Assembly (NCBI GenBank): GCA_009760855.2 | Contig: WPIO01000149.1 | Span: 425,001 to 489,000 of the forward strand | Reading direction: 5' to 3' | Source of the DNA: Cristatella mucedo | Taxonomy: Eukaryota; Bryozoa; Phylactolaemata; Cristatellidae | DNA length: 64,000 bases | In this document: one piece after another, positions 1 through 64,000 of the stretch | Position numbering within the stretch: position 1 is the stretch's first letter | Layout of the letters: every line of letters begins with the position of its first letter | The notes under the pieces: generated by a model | Told to the model about the DNA's origin: nothing | Database searches by the model: none | The model's input: the letters and a program-made list of their open reading frames with translations, nothing else | Program-made: the position numbers and the translations under genes

Positions 1-458
1 CCAAGTACTCGATGAGAAAACGCTGAGAGCCAAGGGACAGACAGGTGACAATGTGACAGCTTATAGGTCCTGAAAACCATATCGGGGCCCCCCCCCCGGA
101 GCTGTCGCCTGCATATTTTATCCTGGCATGCGTGTACTACAGCCCGGTACAGTCACTCTTTGCCTGCCGTGAATGCCGTGTAATGTGAGACTACCCTGCC
201 TTGTGGGCAGCCTGCCAACAAGCTTCGTCGACAACCGAATGACAGAGTCTGCCGGCAGCGGCCTGTGGCCGACCCTTGCGCAGCAGCGTGGGCATGCATT
301 AGCGCACCGCCTACTGCACGTGGTGCCGCCGCCCACTGCGAGACCGGCTCAAGCGAGCAGCGCTGCCAGCTGGTGAGGAAGAGCATTCTGCTATAAAACG
401 GCGGACAAGCCGGGAACGTTTTCCGAGCGTCAATTTTACTCTCTATTTGCTTGGTCAG
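1..458 (+). other. Intron sequence upstream of the first visible exon
   Basis: No exon with a family match is seen here. A run of C interrupts it near 85-98. It ends in a pyrimidine-rich stretch and TCAG at 455-458, the acceptor of exon 1. Confidence 0.6.
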
Positions 459-54454
<53,996 letters not shown>

Positions 54455-55010
54455 TCCGCTCACCAGTTTGCGCCAATCCGTTCTGTTGCTGCCGCCGCAG
54501 CAGCAGCAGCTGCCGGTTGTCGCTGAGCGACAACTTCCTGCGAGCCGACGCCAAGCATTTCCGAGGCGGACCCTCGCTCGGCACCCGAGTCGACGAGCAC
54601 CCACCGGTAGTGACGTCGATGCGGGCGCAGACCGACTGGGGATCCCTGCTGCAGTGTCTCTCACCCGCTCGCGTTGATCCCGGGTTGCCACACGATGACT
54701 GCAGCACGAGCACTCCTTGTCGGTCGGTGGAGCGCCACCTGGCGCCTTCTTCTCTGCCAGCGCGCACTGCTCACGCTAGCCTCGGTGAGCTCCCGAAGTG
54801 GCAGCAGCTGCGAGCTCTGCAGCCCAGGGTGCTGCTGTTGCCCGCCGCCGCGGTCGCCGCAGTCTGTTGTGTGGAAACGGCAGGCGTATAACTGTCGCTA
54901 GTCACGTGTGGCCTTCTGGTATGTGGGAAACCTGGTTCTCTCTTTTTTGAATAACTGTTGTTTTACCCCTGTGAGCGCTCGCTGCCTGTGCTGCTTGCGG
55001 CGAGCGATGA

Positions 55011-55105
<95 letters not shown>

Positions 55106-56239
55106 ATCTGGTATCTGGTATCTGGTATCTGTGAGCCGCAAGAGCCTGGTTGGTTGTGGGTGCATCCCCCCCCCCCCCCGCACGGTTTGTGGAGTTACCG
55201 TTACTCTGGATCGCCTGTACCCTGCGCCTCAACGTCCGCCCCCACACACACACACACCCCGCCCACCAATCTGCCGCAGCATCCAGCCTGCGCTGTCAAT
55301 GGAGGGTCTGGGTGCCATCATGCTTTTTCCAGCCGGTTTCAGCTGCTGTGCGACGCCGTTTTGCAAAGGATTTGTGCAGATTAAATGCAGCAGCACCAGC
55401 TTGGTGGCACCAGTTCGGTAGGCGAGGGCCCAGTAATTCGCGCCGTCTCGTCAGTTCACTCCTGTAGCCTCTGTCTGCTCGGTACATGTCTGCAAAGCTG
55501 CCTGTCGTCCTGTGAGTCTGCTTGGCTCTGCGAACGTCATCGGAACTTCGGACAAGTCACATCCTGGCGTGTCTGCTGCAGGTCGATAGCTTTGTTCCAG
55601 CTTTGTTGATAGCTTTGATGTTCATAGTGTGAGCCGAAGATTGCGACGTCCAAGAGCTCCAGTGCCGTCCGCCATCCATCAGAGGAGAGCTCTCGCGAGA
55701 TGCAGCTCAGTTTTATGTGCCAGTCCGAGGGAAGGTGGTCTGATGGATAATGCTTCGTCCAGCCCTGGAACTTCGGTCGGTTTCGTGCTTGGCGTGATTT
55801 ATTGGATATAGCTTAGTGCCATGGTTAGGCTATCCTGGCAATCATGTTCTTATCAGCAGTGTGCTAGGAGTCCTTATTATTGTAATAGCTACGGTGATTT
55901 CGCGATGTCAAGCTAGGGGCCCAAATTACGGAGCATGCAAGCTTAAACTTTGATCACGGGAGCCGCAGGTGTGTTTACCTGTCGCCTAGCTACAAGGATG
56001 AGTTGGTAGCGCTCCAGTCGTTTGGTCTGAAGTCGCAATTTCAACTTCCAAAAAGCTGCCAAAAGGGCCTTTTTTCATCACCTTCCGGAGCGCCTCCTCG
56101 ACACACGCACAGTTTTCACTGGCACAGTGTGCTATACTGGAATATTTCCTACCTCAGTGAGAGATGTCAGGGTGTAGATGCAAACTGCTGTCGCCATCTA
56201 TGAAGCCCTTGAATTCCCGGGGGGGGGGGGAATACCTCC
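54455..56239. other. 3' flank of the neurobeachin-family gene
   Basis: Presumed 3' UTR and intergenic sequence. Contains (CT)n at 55014-55102, four TGGTATC units at about 55103-55131 and poly-C at about 55166-55178. An ATTAAA at 55380-55385 is a weak polyadenylation-signal candidate; no AATAAA was noticed nearby. No gene recognised. Confidence 0.5.
55014..55102. repeat. (CT)n microsatellite
   Basis: About 88 bp of CT repeat followed by four TGGTATC units. Confidence 0.95.
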
Positions 56240-57445
56240 GGGTTCGGTCTTAGGCCAGCTTCTTTCACTATCCTTACTCTCACTCTGCTGTCATCGCCTA
56301 CAATAATATTGACTTTTAATTTGTACGCCAACGACACCCAGACCCACCGATCCTTCAGCCCTTCTAAGGCTTGCTCCTCTTCGGACTCACTTAATTACCT
56401 TACATCCTGCTTCGGGAACATTTGCGTTTAGATGGCTACTTCACTTCGTGAAGCTTAATAAGATGATAAGGCTAAGATAGTAATTAGGAGCAAACCTAGT
56501 GCCACCTGAAAGTTGGAATGCCTAACCGTCAAGATTGGTTCAGCTAACACCACTGTGGTAATGTCTCCTATAATCTAGACCTACTATTCCAAAACGACTG
56601 ATCATTCATTAGATGAGCACATTTCGTCCGCTATCAGGTCGGCACACTTTTAAGTTAAGGAACATTGCCAGAATTAGGTCCTGGATAGATGGCCAGAGTA
56701 CGTCAGCCAGACTAGTTTATACGTGTGCACAACTGCTTCTAGATTATGGCAATTCCTTTTATTCAGGACTCCCAGCCTGTGCTCTCTAGATCGTCTGCAA
56801 CTGGTGCACCAACTTGGCGGCTCATCGGGTCCCCCACTTCTGTCCGAGCTTCGCTGGCTCCCCATCGAGTGACGCATCGACTTCAGGATCCTCAGTGGTG
56901 GCTTGCACTGAGTGACCCGTTCAAGCCATCGCCGGCCTACCTGTCCTTCACCTCCTTCCTCCTCCAGCCTCGTGATCTCGCACAAGCCACTCGTCAGCAT
57001 ATGGTCATCTCAACCTCATACTAATACAGCTCCTGTGCACCAAAATCCTGGGACTTTCTGGTGCACAGAGTACCTGCTGCACTGACTTTTCGTCCTTCAA
57101 ATCTTCAAAGCTTAAGAACCAGCTGTTCCTTTTAGCTTTCTCTTGGCTCTACCAAACTGTGTTTTTTGTGTTCTGGTGTGCTTCCATGGTTACTTGTGCA
57201 TGATTCAGTGCATGTAACTAGCTAGCTAGATTTCTTACTAACCAGTGGCCACAAATGTGATCATATTCGGTTTAGCATGCTGGCCTAAGTATGATACGCA
57301 TTCGCTTTAGCATGCTTGATACCATGCATGTCACTCCTTGGGTACTGATTCTCTTGCACTAAGAGTTGTAAAACACCAGAGTAAGGATTAAGCTTTCTTT
57401 GGGCCCTACACAAAAGACCTATTATTAGTATTATTATTAGGTCTA
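56240..57445 (+). mobile_element. LINE copy, decayed, RT domain to tail
   Basis: Near 56318 the frame reads LYANDTQT, a mutated YADDTQ motif. Around 56640-57000 the RT C-terminal region is legible in pieces (DYGNS, LRWLPIE, PSPAYLS). The end has GCCCTACACAAAAGACC and ATT repeats. Many stops. Confidence 0.7.
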
Positions 57446-57505
57446 CAGCTTCCTGTTAACTGATATCCGGAAGCGCTTTATAAAATTAGGAATCCTTTAC
57501 ATCAA

Positions 57506-57578
57506 GTGAGCCGTGATGGCACACCAGGTAAGGCGGTGGCGATAGCCGTTAAGGCTCCTCTGCCACTATACAAATGAG
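57506..57578 (+). mobile_element. SINE fragment, same family as 53453-53610
   Basis: GTGAGCCGTGATGGCACACC then GGCGATAGCCGTTAAGGCTC: the ends of the 53.5 kb SINE with its B-box part deleted. Confidence 0.7.
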
Positions 57579-57593
57579 ACTTTTAAATCAGCA

Positions 57594-57616
57594 AATATAT
57601 ATATATATATATATAT
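57594..57616. repeat. (TA)n microsatellite
   Basis: About 11 TA units. Confidence 0.9.
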
Positions 57617-57639
57617 TATTGGCAAACCTAGTTTTACTC

Positions 57640-58340
57640 ATGCAATGGAAAACTTATACCCCAAAATGTGCTCGGCCAGCATATTTCTTGTAATATCTGC
57701 ACGAAATCCGGCTGCTTTGTTCGAACATGACCTTTCGCTATACGACCTCATCACCTCTACATTTAAGTCTGCCTACTTTCATCGACGTAACATTGAAATA
57801 ATATGAGGCTGCTTTGAAAAAGATGCCACATCCAAGTTGGGTCATGAATACGTGACATCTCGTCTTGATTTATGTAAGTCGCTACTATCAGGTCTTCCAG
57901 CCTGTTCAATAACGGGCTGTAGCTGGTGCAAAACTCTGCTTCTAGCCCAAGTCTGTCGAGACCATCGCAATTGCCACATTACAAAGCTTCTTGTGGACCT
58001 GCACTGGCTCTGCAGCAAACAGCACATCGATTTTACGGTTTCGTCACTCGCTTATTGGTCCTTTCATTTCCTTGCTGCAACCTACCTATCCTAACCACTT
58101 CACAACCCTTTAGAGACCGTACATTTAGTTAGTGTGCTCGAAAAACCGGAACTCACCAGGCTGACGATTTAAACACAGGCTAAAATGTACCTGTTCCTCA
58201 CAGCATTTTCTAGTTCCTTATGAATTGCTCTTTATATGACTACGAGGGCTCACGCTGTGCACGTCATCACTAGCAGTACCGTCATGCTCTAGTTCTCTGA
58301 GGGCGCTATGCAAATGTATTACTATAATGGTCATTATTGT
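57640..58340 (+). mobile_element. LINE copy, decayed
   Basis: GHEYVTSRLDLCKSLLSGLP, CHITKLLVDLHWL align with the RT C-terminal region of family A, and the tail (TTCTCTGAGGGCGCTATGCAA) ends at about 58335. Frameshifts are present. Confidence 0.75.
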
Positions 58341-58499
58341 TAATTATTCAGAGATTCTTCAAGGTGCTCACTTGATAGTAAGGGAACGCCGGCCTAATAG
58401 AGATTCGCACCAGAGGAGTTCGCCACATTCTCGCACAGGACTTCACCCACTGGAGAAATTATGAGAAATTTGCACTTTTTATGTCGAACCAGTTATTTG

Positions 58500-59125
58500 C
58501 AGCTAACCTAATGCCGAAGCGCTAACATTCGCGGCTCTTCTGATAGACCGAAGGACCATCCTTTGCCTCGGTGAGATAAGGACGAGCTCGCGTTTCCCGA
58601 GGCACTTGAATCCCGCTCGAGGACGGCAGGCCGCAAGGCGAACATTCAAAGGGCCGAACGAAGCGAATTGCAAGAGTGTGCCCCGCCCCGGTTTCCCCCG
58701 ATGCGGGCGAGCTTCGCTTTCAGTTAACACTTGCCAGCCAAGAGGTGATGTACACATTGCTCTTACGCCATCGGGATTGACACATCGAGCACGTTTGAAT
58801 GCAGAGAATATTCGAATTTTCACGTCACAAAAGGATTTTTGCACCAGGCTATCGCGCTCGCGTCCGACAGGTCCGCGATCGTATGCAGATGCTGTTGGTG
58901 GCCCTTTTTTAAGTGCGAAGATGTTTTGAGCTGAGCCTGTGAAAAAGCCTCGGTTTGTTAGTCGTGCGTCGGTGCTGTTGAGGCGGGCAGGGAATGCCGC
59001 CTGGAGTATTCGATCGTCATTCTCTGGTTGGGATGAGATGTCTCGCCGCGAAACGCCATAAAAGCTGAATGCAATTTTCCGAAGTTTGGCCATTCTTCCT
59101 GCTCCTGCTGGGGCATTCAACGAAA
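58500..59125. other. Compositionally distinct 0.6-kb island, unassigned
   Basis: Richer in CpG than the flanking LINE debris, with a 205-codon minus-strand open frame (59120-58503). I recognise no domain in it, and there are no clear splice neighbours. It might be a gene fragment, a regulatory CpG island or foreign sequence; no function is proposed. Confidence 0.3.
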
Positions 59126-59186
59126 TTTAGCAATCTTCGACTGAGAGCTATGCGCTCAACTTATTTGATAGCTGCCAAATGGCAAA

Positions 59187-59405
59187 AATATGTTTATAAT
59201 AATAATTATTATAAACATGTGACACCTTTGAGAACTTGATATCTCTCTAGGTAATTTATATATGCATTTAAGGAAGTGTAGATCCAGGACTTCGTACGGA
59301 TCCAGAAAATGCTTCGAGGAACGGATGCTTGTTACCTTACGTTTAAATGTTGCCAAGTTAAGGGGTGTTAGTAAACTTATTGGTAGACCCAGAGGCGGAG
59401 CCAGG
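59187..59405 (-). mobile_element. LINE copy, family A, short 3' part
   Basis: Tail at 59187-59270, then LNLATFKRKVTSIRSSKHF on the minus strand, equivalent to LTTFKKSLKTHLF. Confidence 0.7.
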
Positions 59406-59999
59406 ATTTTCATCATCAGGGGAGACGACCTGAAAAATTTTCATGTAGGAACGACACCTGCAAGTAAAGAAACATTAAAACTCAAAATCACAGTGTTTAT
59501 TCGAACTTTTACTTATCCGGTGACAGTTTGACCTGATTTTCCCTTGCTGGTGACGGTCAGAGGGCGTAGGAATAGGGCGCGGCACAGATCGCTGTCTTAT
59601 AGGAACGCAAATGCCTCGCCCTCTGACTCAAACTCTACCACTGGGTAGACCGTACTCTGTCGAGAAATTTGCCGTAAAAATCTATCTTAAGAAAACAGAA
59701 TCTCCCGGTTGCCAGCAGTAGCTGCAGCATACATTTCCATATTTCTTCTACCCCGTTCAACCAACGGCTAGTCAGCGAATCAAACCTGTACGGCGCTTGA
59801 GTCCTCGTACAGACAGACTTAGCGGTGAGATCAATCAGGGCTGGGCCCTCCTAAGCCTCCTCAAATATCGAATAATAAATGTTAATATTATGTAATGAAA
59901 ATAATAAATAATAATAATGAATCATATGAAGTAACGACCAAAAGCAAACGAAAGGCAGTGTCGATGACTCATTGGGAGGGGGGGGGGCGAAATTTGCCA
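59406..59999. other. Intergenic, nothing recognised
   Basis: AT-rich with AATAAT runs at about 59870-59920 and a G run near 59979. No gene or element was identified. Confidence 0.6.
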
Positions 60000-62900
60000 A
60001 CGGTTTTCTGCCCTGTTTCGTCGTCATCGGTGCCGTTCGGATTCGGGGGCATTGAACTTGGAAGTGAAATTTTTAAGTCCAACCGTACGTGCACTGCCGT
60101 GGCCGAGGTTCGATATCGTGGGATTTCGCTGCAGTCACCGTAGACACTCTTTGCTGCCGTCGGCCTGGCATCGGCTTGCGTCCTCGATTCGCCGCTCTGT
60201 GGCCATGTGGCCACGCCCTGGGTCCTCTTAAAAGTGAGTTGGGATGCTACGCCCCTCCCCACCCTGGCGCCTGATTCCACCCTGATGCCCGATCCGAGCT
60301 CCGGTCTCCCGCCCGGCTCTTTCTGCGGAGAGCTTCGAAGTGCTTCGAGGGAGCGGCAGACGCTCCCTCGAGGGAGGGACGAAGCGACCGAGATGCGGAT
60401 CTACTGAAAGTCGTCCGTAATGCGTCCGTAATGGCCGAATGCCGGCCCGGAGACGGTGTGCGGCGGCTGCGGCGTTCGAGCGGAGCCGAGCGGAGGGCCG
60501 ATATTCCCCAAGACGGACCGACTACTAAGTAGCAGGGGGAGATGCGAGACCCAAGCGCGACGCATCGGTCCGACGGTTCCGCGTTGTGGCTGCTGCTCGG
60601 ATGAACGCTTCGCTCCAAAATCTGACGCACGAGCAGCAGCGGCAGCAGGTGCGAGGGACGGCAACTGTCGTCGGAACGGCCGGATGCGGCGGCGGCGGCA
60701 AGCAGGAATCGAGCGGATAGTTTGTCAATATCCGCATTGTCGAGAAGAATCCGGAATGTGGCAGACCTGTGTGCATCAGGCCGGCTTCGCGCGGCAGCTG
60801 ACCTTCCGTCGCAACTAATACGTAGCTTCACTATAATCGCTACCAGTAAGCCGCAAGGGACTCACGTTCACTAGCCGCGAAATTTCGACCGCTGGGCTGC
60901 ACACGCTGCGAACCACCGGTCAAATTTACAGCAGAAGCCTTCGACCGGTCGGCTCGAGGTACCTCGAGCTCACGTGGGCTACCTCAGAGAAAGCGAGATT
61001 AAACGCGCCCGTCGAGCGACGCAGCCGCGCCGCCGCCGTTGGATTCCTTTTGTAAAAGGGCTTGAATCTTAAATGCGACAGCAGAAGCGGCGGAGGCGTC
61101 CTCCTCGCGTAGCGCTACAAGCGTTGCGCAGCGCCCCCTACACGACTGGCTCGAGGTGTACGTTCGACTGCTGCGACGCCGTCTGCTAGCTCTGCCCCAT
61201 CGTGGCGACGGATGGTTCGCTCCGCACGCCCAGCGGCGGCGGCTCCTAGCGATGTCCGAACGCGGACCGAACGCCGACGTAAAAAAGCGCACCGTCTAGC
61301 TCATCGCTTCGTGAGTAAACGAGCCCTGCCTCCCCCGCCCGCCCACCCGCCGGTTCGCTCGTCGCTAACCAGATCGTCGCCGGACGCGAACCGAGCGGAA
61401 ACTAACACGACGCGCTCTCTGCACAGCCGTCTCGGGCAGCGGGCTCCTCGGCGGCCTGCGAGCGCCTGCCCGCGAGCTGCCTTGGCCGACGCGCGCGGCG
61501 GCCCCGTAGCCGCCGCCCGCCGGCTGGAGCAAACTGGCCGATCGCCCCAGAGCGCAGAAGCGGGAGGGGGTGCGGTGCGGAGGCGTCGGAGCGCGCCAGA
61601 TGGCGCTTGCTTGGCTTCCTTTGTCTTCAGGCGGGCGCTCATTCGCGCAGCTCGGTCGAGCTTTCGGTGCAGGCGGCGAGGCCGGCCGACAGGCTGCTGT
61701 TGTTTGCTTTGCTTACTGGAGGGCGGGGCGGTTCCTGCGCGCCGTCGGTCATAGGCCGATGTGAAAATGGCTTCGAGACCGCGTGATCGTTGCGTGACCG
61801 CGGCGGCTTCGAAGACACCCGAGCCCGTCGTCGCCGGCCCAGACTTGCTCAGATTTCGCCGTTTCCATTCCGGCGCTGCTCGCTCTGCCGATTCGCACAG
61901 GAGGATTTGCGCTCGGAGGCCATTTTCCTGCAGCGTTTGCTGAAGGTGTACAGAAAGTACTACATTTTAAGAAATCTCCACCGCGCGTCTCGCCGCTAGT
62001 TTCTACAAATCTCCATGGAAGTAGCGGCATCCAAGCGGTTCTATCTGAGTGCAGTATTTCAGAATAAGCTCATTGTTTAATTTACATTCCGCCCGTTTCC
62101 AACGAAGAGCAATCAGTGACTGACGGACGAACTGACTGTCTGCTGCTTTCCGATTGCTCTCACTGATTGAATGAATCGACCCGCGTCAATAGCTTCCTGC
62201 GACCGTTGTGCACCAAGACGCGAGTACAATCGTAACGTTTCATTACGTACGACACTGCGTCCGTTAATTGCGTTTCGACGCCGCTAGTGCCGTATAACCT
62301 CCCTCGGACGCAATAAGTGCTTAGCTTAGCGCCCGCGATATTTATTCACTACGGGTGGTTGGTTGTTCGTTCCCCGCAGGCCGAGAAGAGAAGAGAAGTG
62401 CCCCGAGTGCGAATCGCCTGCATTTTCAGTGAAAGACGTGACGGTTTATGTCGAAGCAGGGATATCCGAGCGCAACGCTACTCCGGGCAGGGCCTCTACA
62501 TCGCAGCGGCTGGGCAAGCCCGTCCGCTCGCGAGCTGTCTGGGCAGGCCTGGAAATTTCTCGACCTCGATTTCTGAGCAGCCTATTGGCTAGAGGGTTGA
62601 GCAGTGGACTATGTAGTATCCCTGCGCGGGCGAAAGTGGGACCCGGAGCTGCGCATATCGTGCGTATGTCGTCGTTATATGTCATTGTAATGAAGGTAAA
62701 AGAGCCCATATCCACTTTTTATTGTGCAAGTATCCCAATTGACTTCGCTCTGTTGCAAGTGTTTCCTACTTGACGAACAATTTAGCCGCGGAAGCGCTCG
62801 GTCACGTGACACTGCGATTGTGAGGCGGTTGTTAGGCTAGTTTCGTCAGGGCTGACGCCCGATTCTCCCAGACGTCGCTACAACCCTTGTACCATCAAGC

Positions 62901-63276
62901 AGTAAGTGTCTCATCACTCTACTTGCAAGCGAGTGCAAGTCTGAAGTGTCGCTGCTCCGATATCGCGCCACTGTCGCTGGAAGCTCAGTACGTCTGACGC
63001 CACTGGGACCATTTCTCCGCTTCCCTGCGTCGGGCGTAGCGCTCGCCAGTCGCGGCGGGCCGGTAGGCAGGCCGGTAGCCTTAGCTAACTATACTCGCTA
63101 GTTCTCGTCTGTCTGTAGTAGCGGCGGTCGCCCGCTTCCGCCGCCGCCGCCGCCGAGCTGAGTCGCTCATTCGGCCGCCTCTTGGTCGACTCTTGCAGCG
63201 CGCCTCACCCGGACCATGGAGAACTAATCTGGGAGCTCCGTCCAGTGCTGTCTCGTCGCCTCGGCGCAAGTCAGGA
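60000..63276. promoter_or_regulatory. CpG-rich region upstream of the cyclin gene, probable promoter and 5' UTR
   Basis: Visibly CpG-dense, with Arg-rich open frames on both strands typical of CpG islands rather than genes. It contains a perfect 10-bp hairpin (60346-60370), a CCTATTGGCTAG stretch (inverted CCAAT) near 62579, and a pyrimidine/CCCCGCAG-G acceptor-like site near 62380 that might start a 5' UTR exon. No TATA box was assigned. The transcription start cannot be placed. Confidence 0.5.
63216..63227 (+). promoter_or_regulatory. Minimal upstream ORF (3 codons) before the cyclin start
   Basis: ATG GAG AAC TAA in a favourable context (ACC before, G after), ending 49 nt before the presumed main ATG at 63277 and in a different frame. 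If the transcript starts upstream, ribosomes would meet it first. The leader structure is unknown. Confidence 0.4.
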
Positions 63277-63438
63277 ATGGGACTCATGGGAGTCGACGAC
63301 GGGAAAGGTGCTGCAGCTGCAGCGGTTTCTCCGATGGACCTCGGTTGCACTGCAGACAGTGTCTGCCGCACGGACTGGAGGCGGCTTTGCGAACTCGCGG
63401 CGCCGCACAAGGACGTGGCTGCGCTGCGGCGGCACCAG
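63277..63438 (+). CDS. CCNG: Cyclin G-type cyclin, first coding exon
   Basis: 54 codons from ATG (MGLMGVDDGKG..) to CACCAG|GTAACG, phase 0 out. A second in-frame ATG is at 63286. The N-terminus is Ala/Gly-rich, then DWRRLCELAAPHKDVAALRR. This part is not conserved in the family; it is assigned by its clean splice to the next exon. The in-frame sequence upstream of 63277 lacks an ATG, so I chose the first one. Confidence 0.7.
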
Positions 63439-63585
63439 GTAACGCCGCGAGCAGACGGACGCAGCAGCAGCAGGAGTCTTTCGCGTATCGGTCCCGCTCG
63501 AGCCCGCCTCCCCCCCCCCCGACCAGCCTCGTTCACTCGCTCGAGTCGGCCGAGTGCGTACACACGGAGCGTCACTGCCTTGCAG

Positions 63586-63699
63586 CGTCATCAAAGGAGC
63601 CTGGAACTCAACAAGGTGTTGAATTTACTGAAGGAAGACATCAAGCGAATGATGGATTACCAGCCCAAGATTCGGAATCTGCTTGACGTCGACCTTCAG
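63586..63699 (+). CDS. CCNG: Cyclin G-type cyclin, coding exon 2
   Basis: 38 codons, phase 0 both sides (acceptor CTTGCAG, donor GTACGA). SLELNKVLNLLKEDIKRM and YQPKIRNL align with vertebrate cyclin G1 'LLHQLNALLEQE' and 'CQPKVCGL', just before the cyclin box. Confidence 0.85.
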
Positions 63700-63818
63700 G
63701 TACGAGCGGTCACAGGCGCAGGCCACGGACAGCCACGACTGAGCGTGGCGGCGGCCTCAGATGAACGCTCACTTGGCAAGCTCCGAGTGCCATTTCGGCT
63801 GCTACGTACGCATTTCAG

Positions 63819-63956
63819 GACCAGCAAAAGATCTGTGCGCTGAGGAGAAACCAGAGTGTTAAAAACCTGCGCTGCCTGACCACGTTCTATGGGTTTCACG
63901 CGAAGACATTTTGCCTTGCTACCAATCTGCTGGACCGCTTTACCACGAAAGTCAAG
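63819..63956 (+). CDS. CCNG: Cyclin G-type cyclin, coding exon 3 (cyclin box start); gene continues beyond the window
   Basis: 46 codons, phase 0 in and out (acceptor CATTTCAG, donor GTGATT). NLRCLTTFYGFHAKTFCLA and TNLLDRFTTKVK match cyclin G 'LLSLTQFFGFDTETFSLAVNLLDRFLSKMK', the first helices of the cyclin box. Cyclin I is a less good match. Cyclin G proteins are p53-responsive PP2A partners in vertebrates; that role is not shown by this sequence. The rest of the gene lies past 64,000. Confidence 0.9.
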
Positions 63957-64000
63957 GTGATTACGGCTTCAATTCCGCGTCGTAGCAAGAATGCTTATGG

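Noticed and set aside
60247-60831. 194-codon minus-strand frame
   Set aside because: Arg/Ser-rich with no recognisable domain; also explained by CpG-rich promoter sequence.
61212-61754. 180-codon plus-strand frame, Arg-rich
   Set aside because: Both strands are open here because of high GC; no domain, and composition typical of a CpG island.
62363-62773. Plus-strand frame with CPEC motif
   Set aside because: No ATG start and no family match; could be a 5' UTR exon but coding is not supported.

Overview
The window reads as one nuclear scaffold of an animal, most likely an invertebrate. Support: spliced genes with GT..AG introns of about 110 bp to more than 6 kb, many decayed non-LTR retrotransposons with (ATT)n tails, tRNA-headed SINE-like repeats, and very long dinucleotide microsatellites. 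Both recognisable genes belong to animal families. I cannot name the species.

Positions 1 to 54,454 are dominated by one plus-strand gene, the 3' part of a neurobeachin/LRBA-family gene (fly homologue: rugose). I traced 29 coding exons, from 459 to the stop codon at 54,452-54,454. Adjacent intron phases agree at every junction and the sum is 7,986 nt, or 2,661 codons plus stop. In order the exons encode: the conserved region upstream of the linker (exons 1-6), a very large low-complexity linker with an array of about 35 heptads (exons 6-7), the DUF1088-type region (8-11), the PH-BEACH domain (12-14), the BEACH domain (15-21) and the C-terminal WD40 propeller (22-29). The 5' part of the gene lies off the left edge. 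Family alignments are from my knowledge of human NBEA/LRBA, not from a search.

The introns hold degraded copies of at least two LINE families of CR1/L2 type. Several retain the reverse-transcriptase motif (F/S)YADDT. Many 5'-truncated tails share a hairpin-forming 3' end followed by (ATT)n, and one tRNA-headed SINE carries a related tail. Microsatellites are unusually long, for example (GT)n at 4592-4884, (GA)n at 26971-27351 and (CT)n at 48264-48703.

From 54,455 to about 58,500 there is 3' flank with LINE and SINE debris. A compositionally distinct 0.6-kb island lies at 58.5-59.1 kb, and a CpG-rich region runs from about 60.0 to 63.6 kb. That region leads into a second plus-strand gene, a cyclin G-type cyclin whose first three coding exons (63,277-63,956) are present before the window ends. 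Nothing viral, toxin-like or CRISPR-like was seen.
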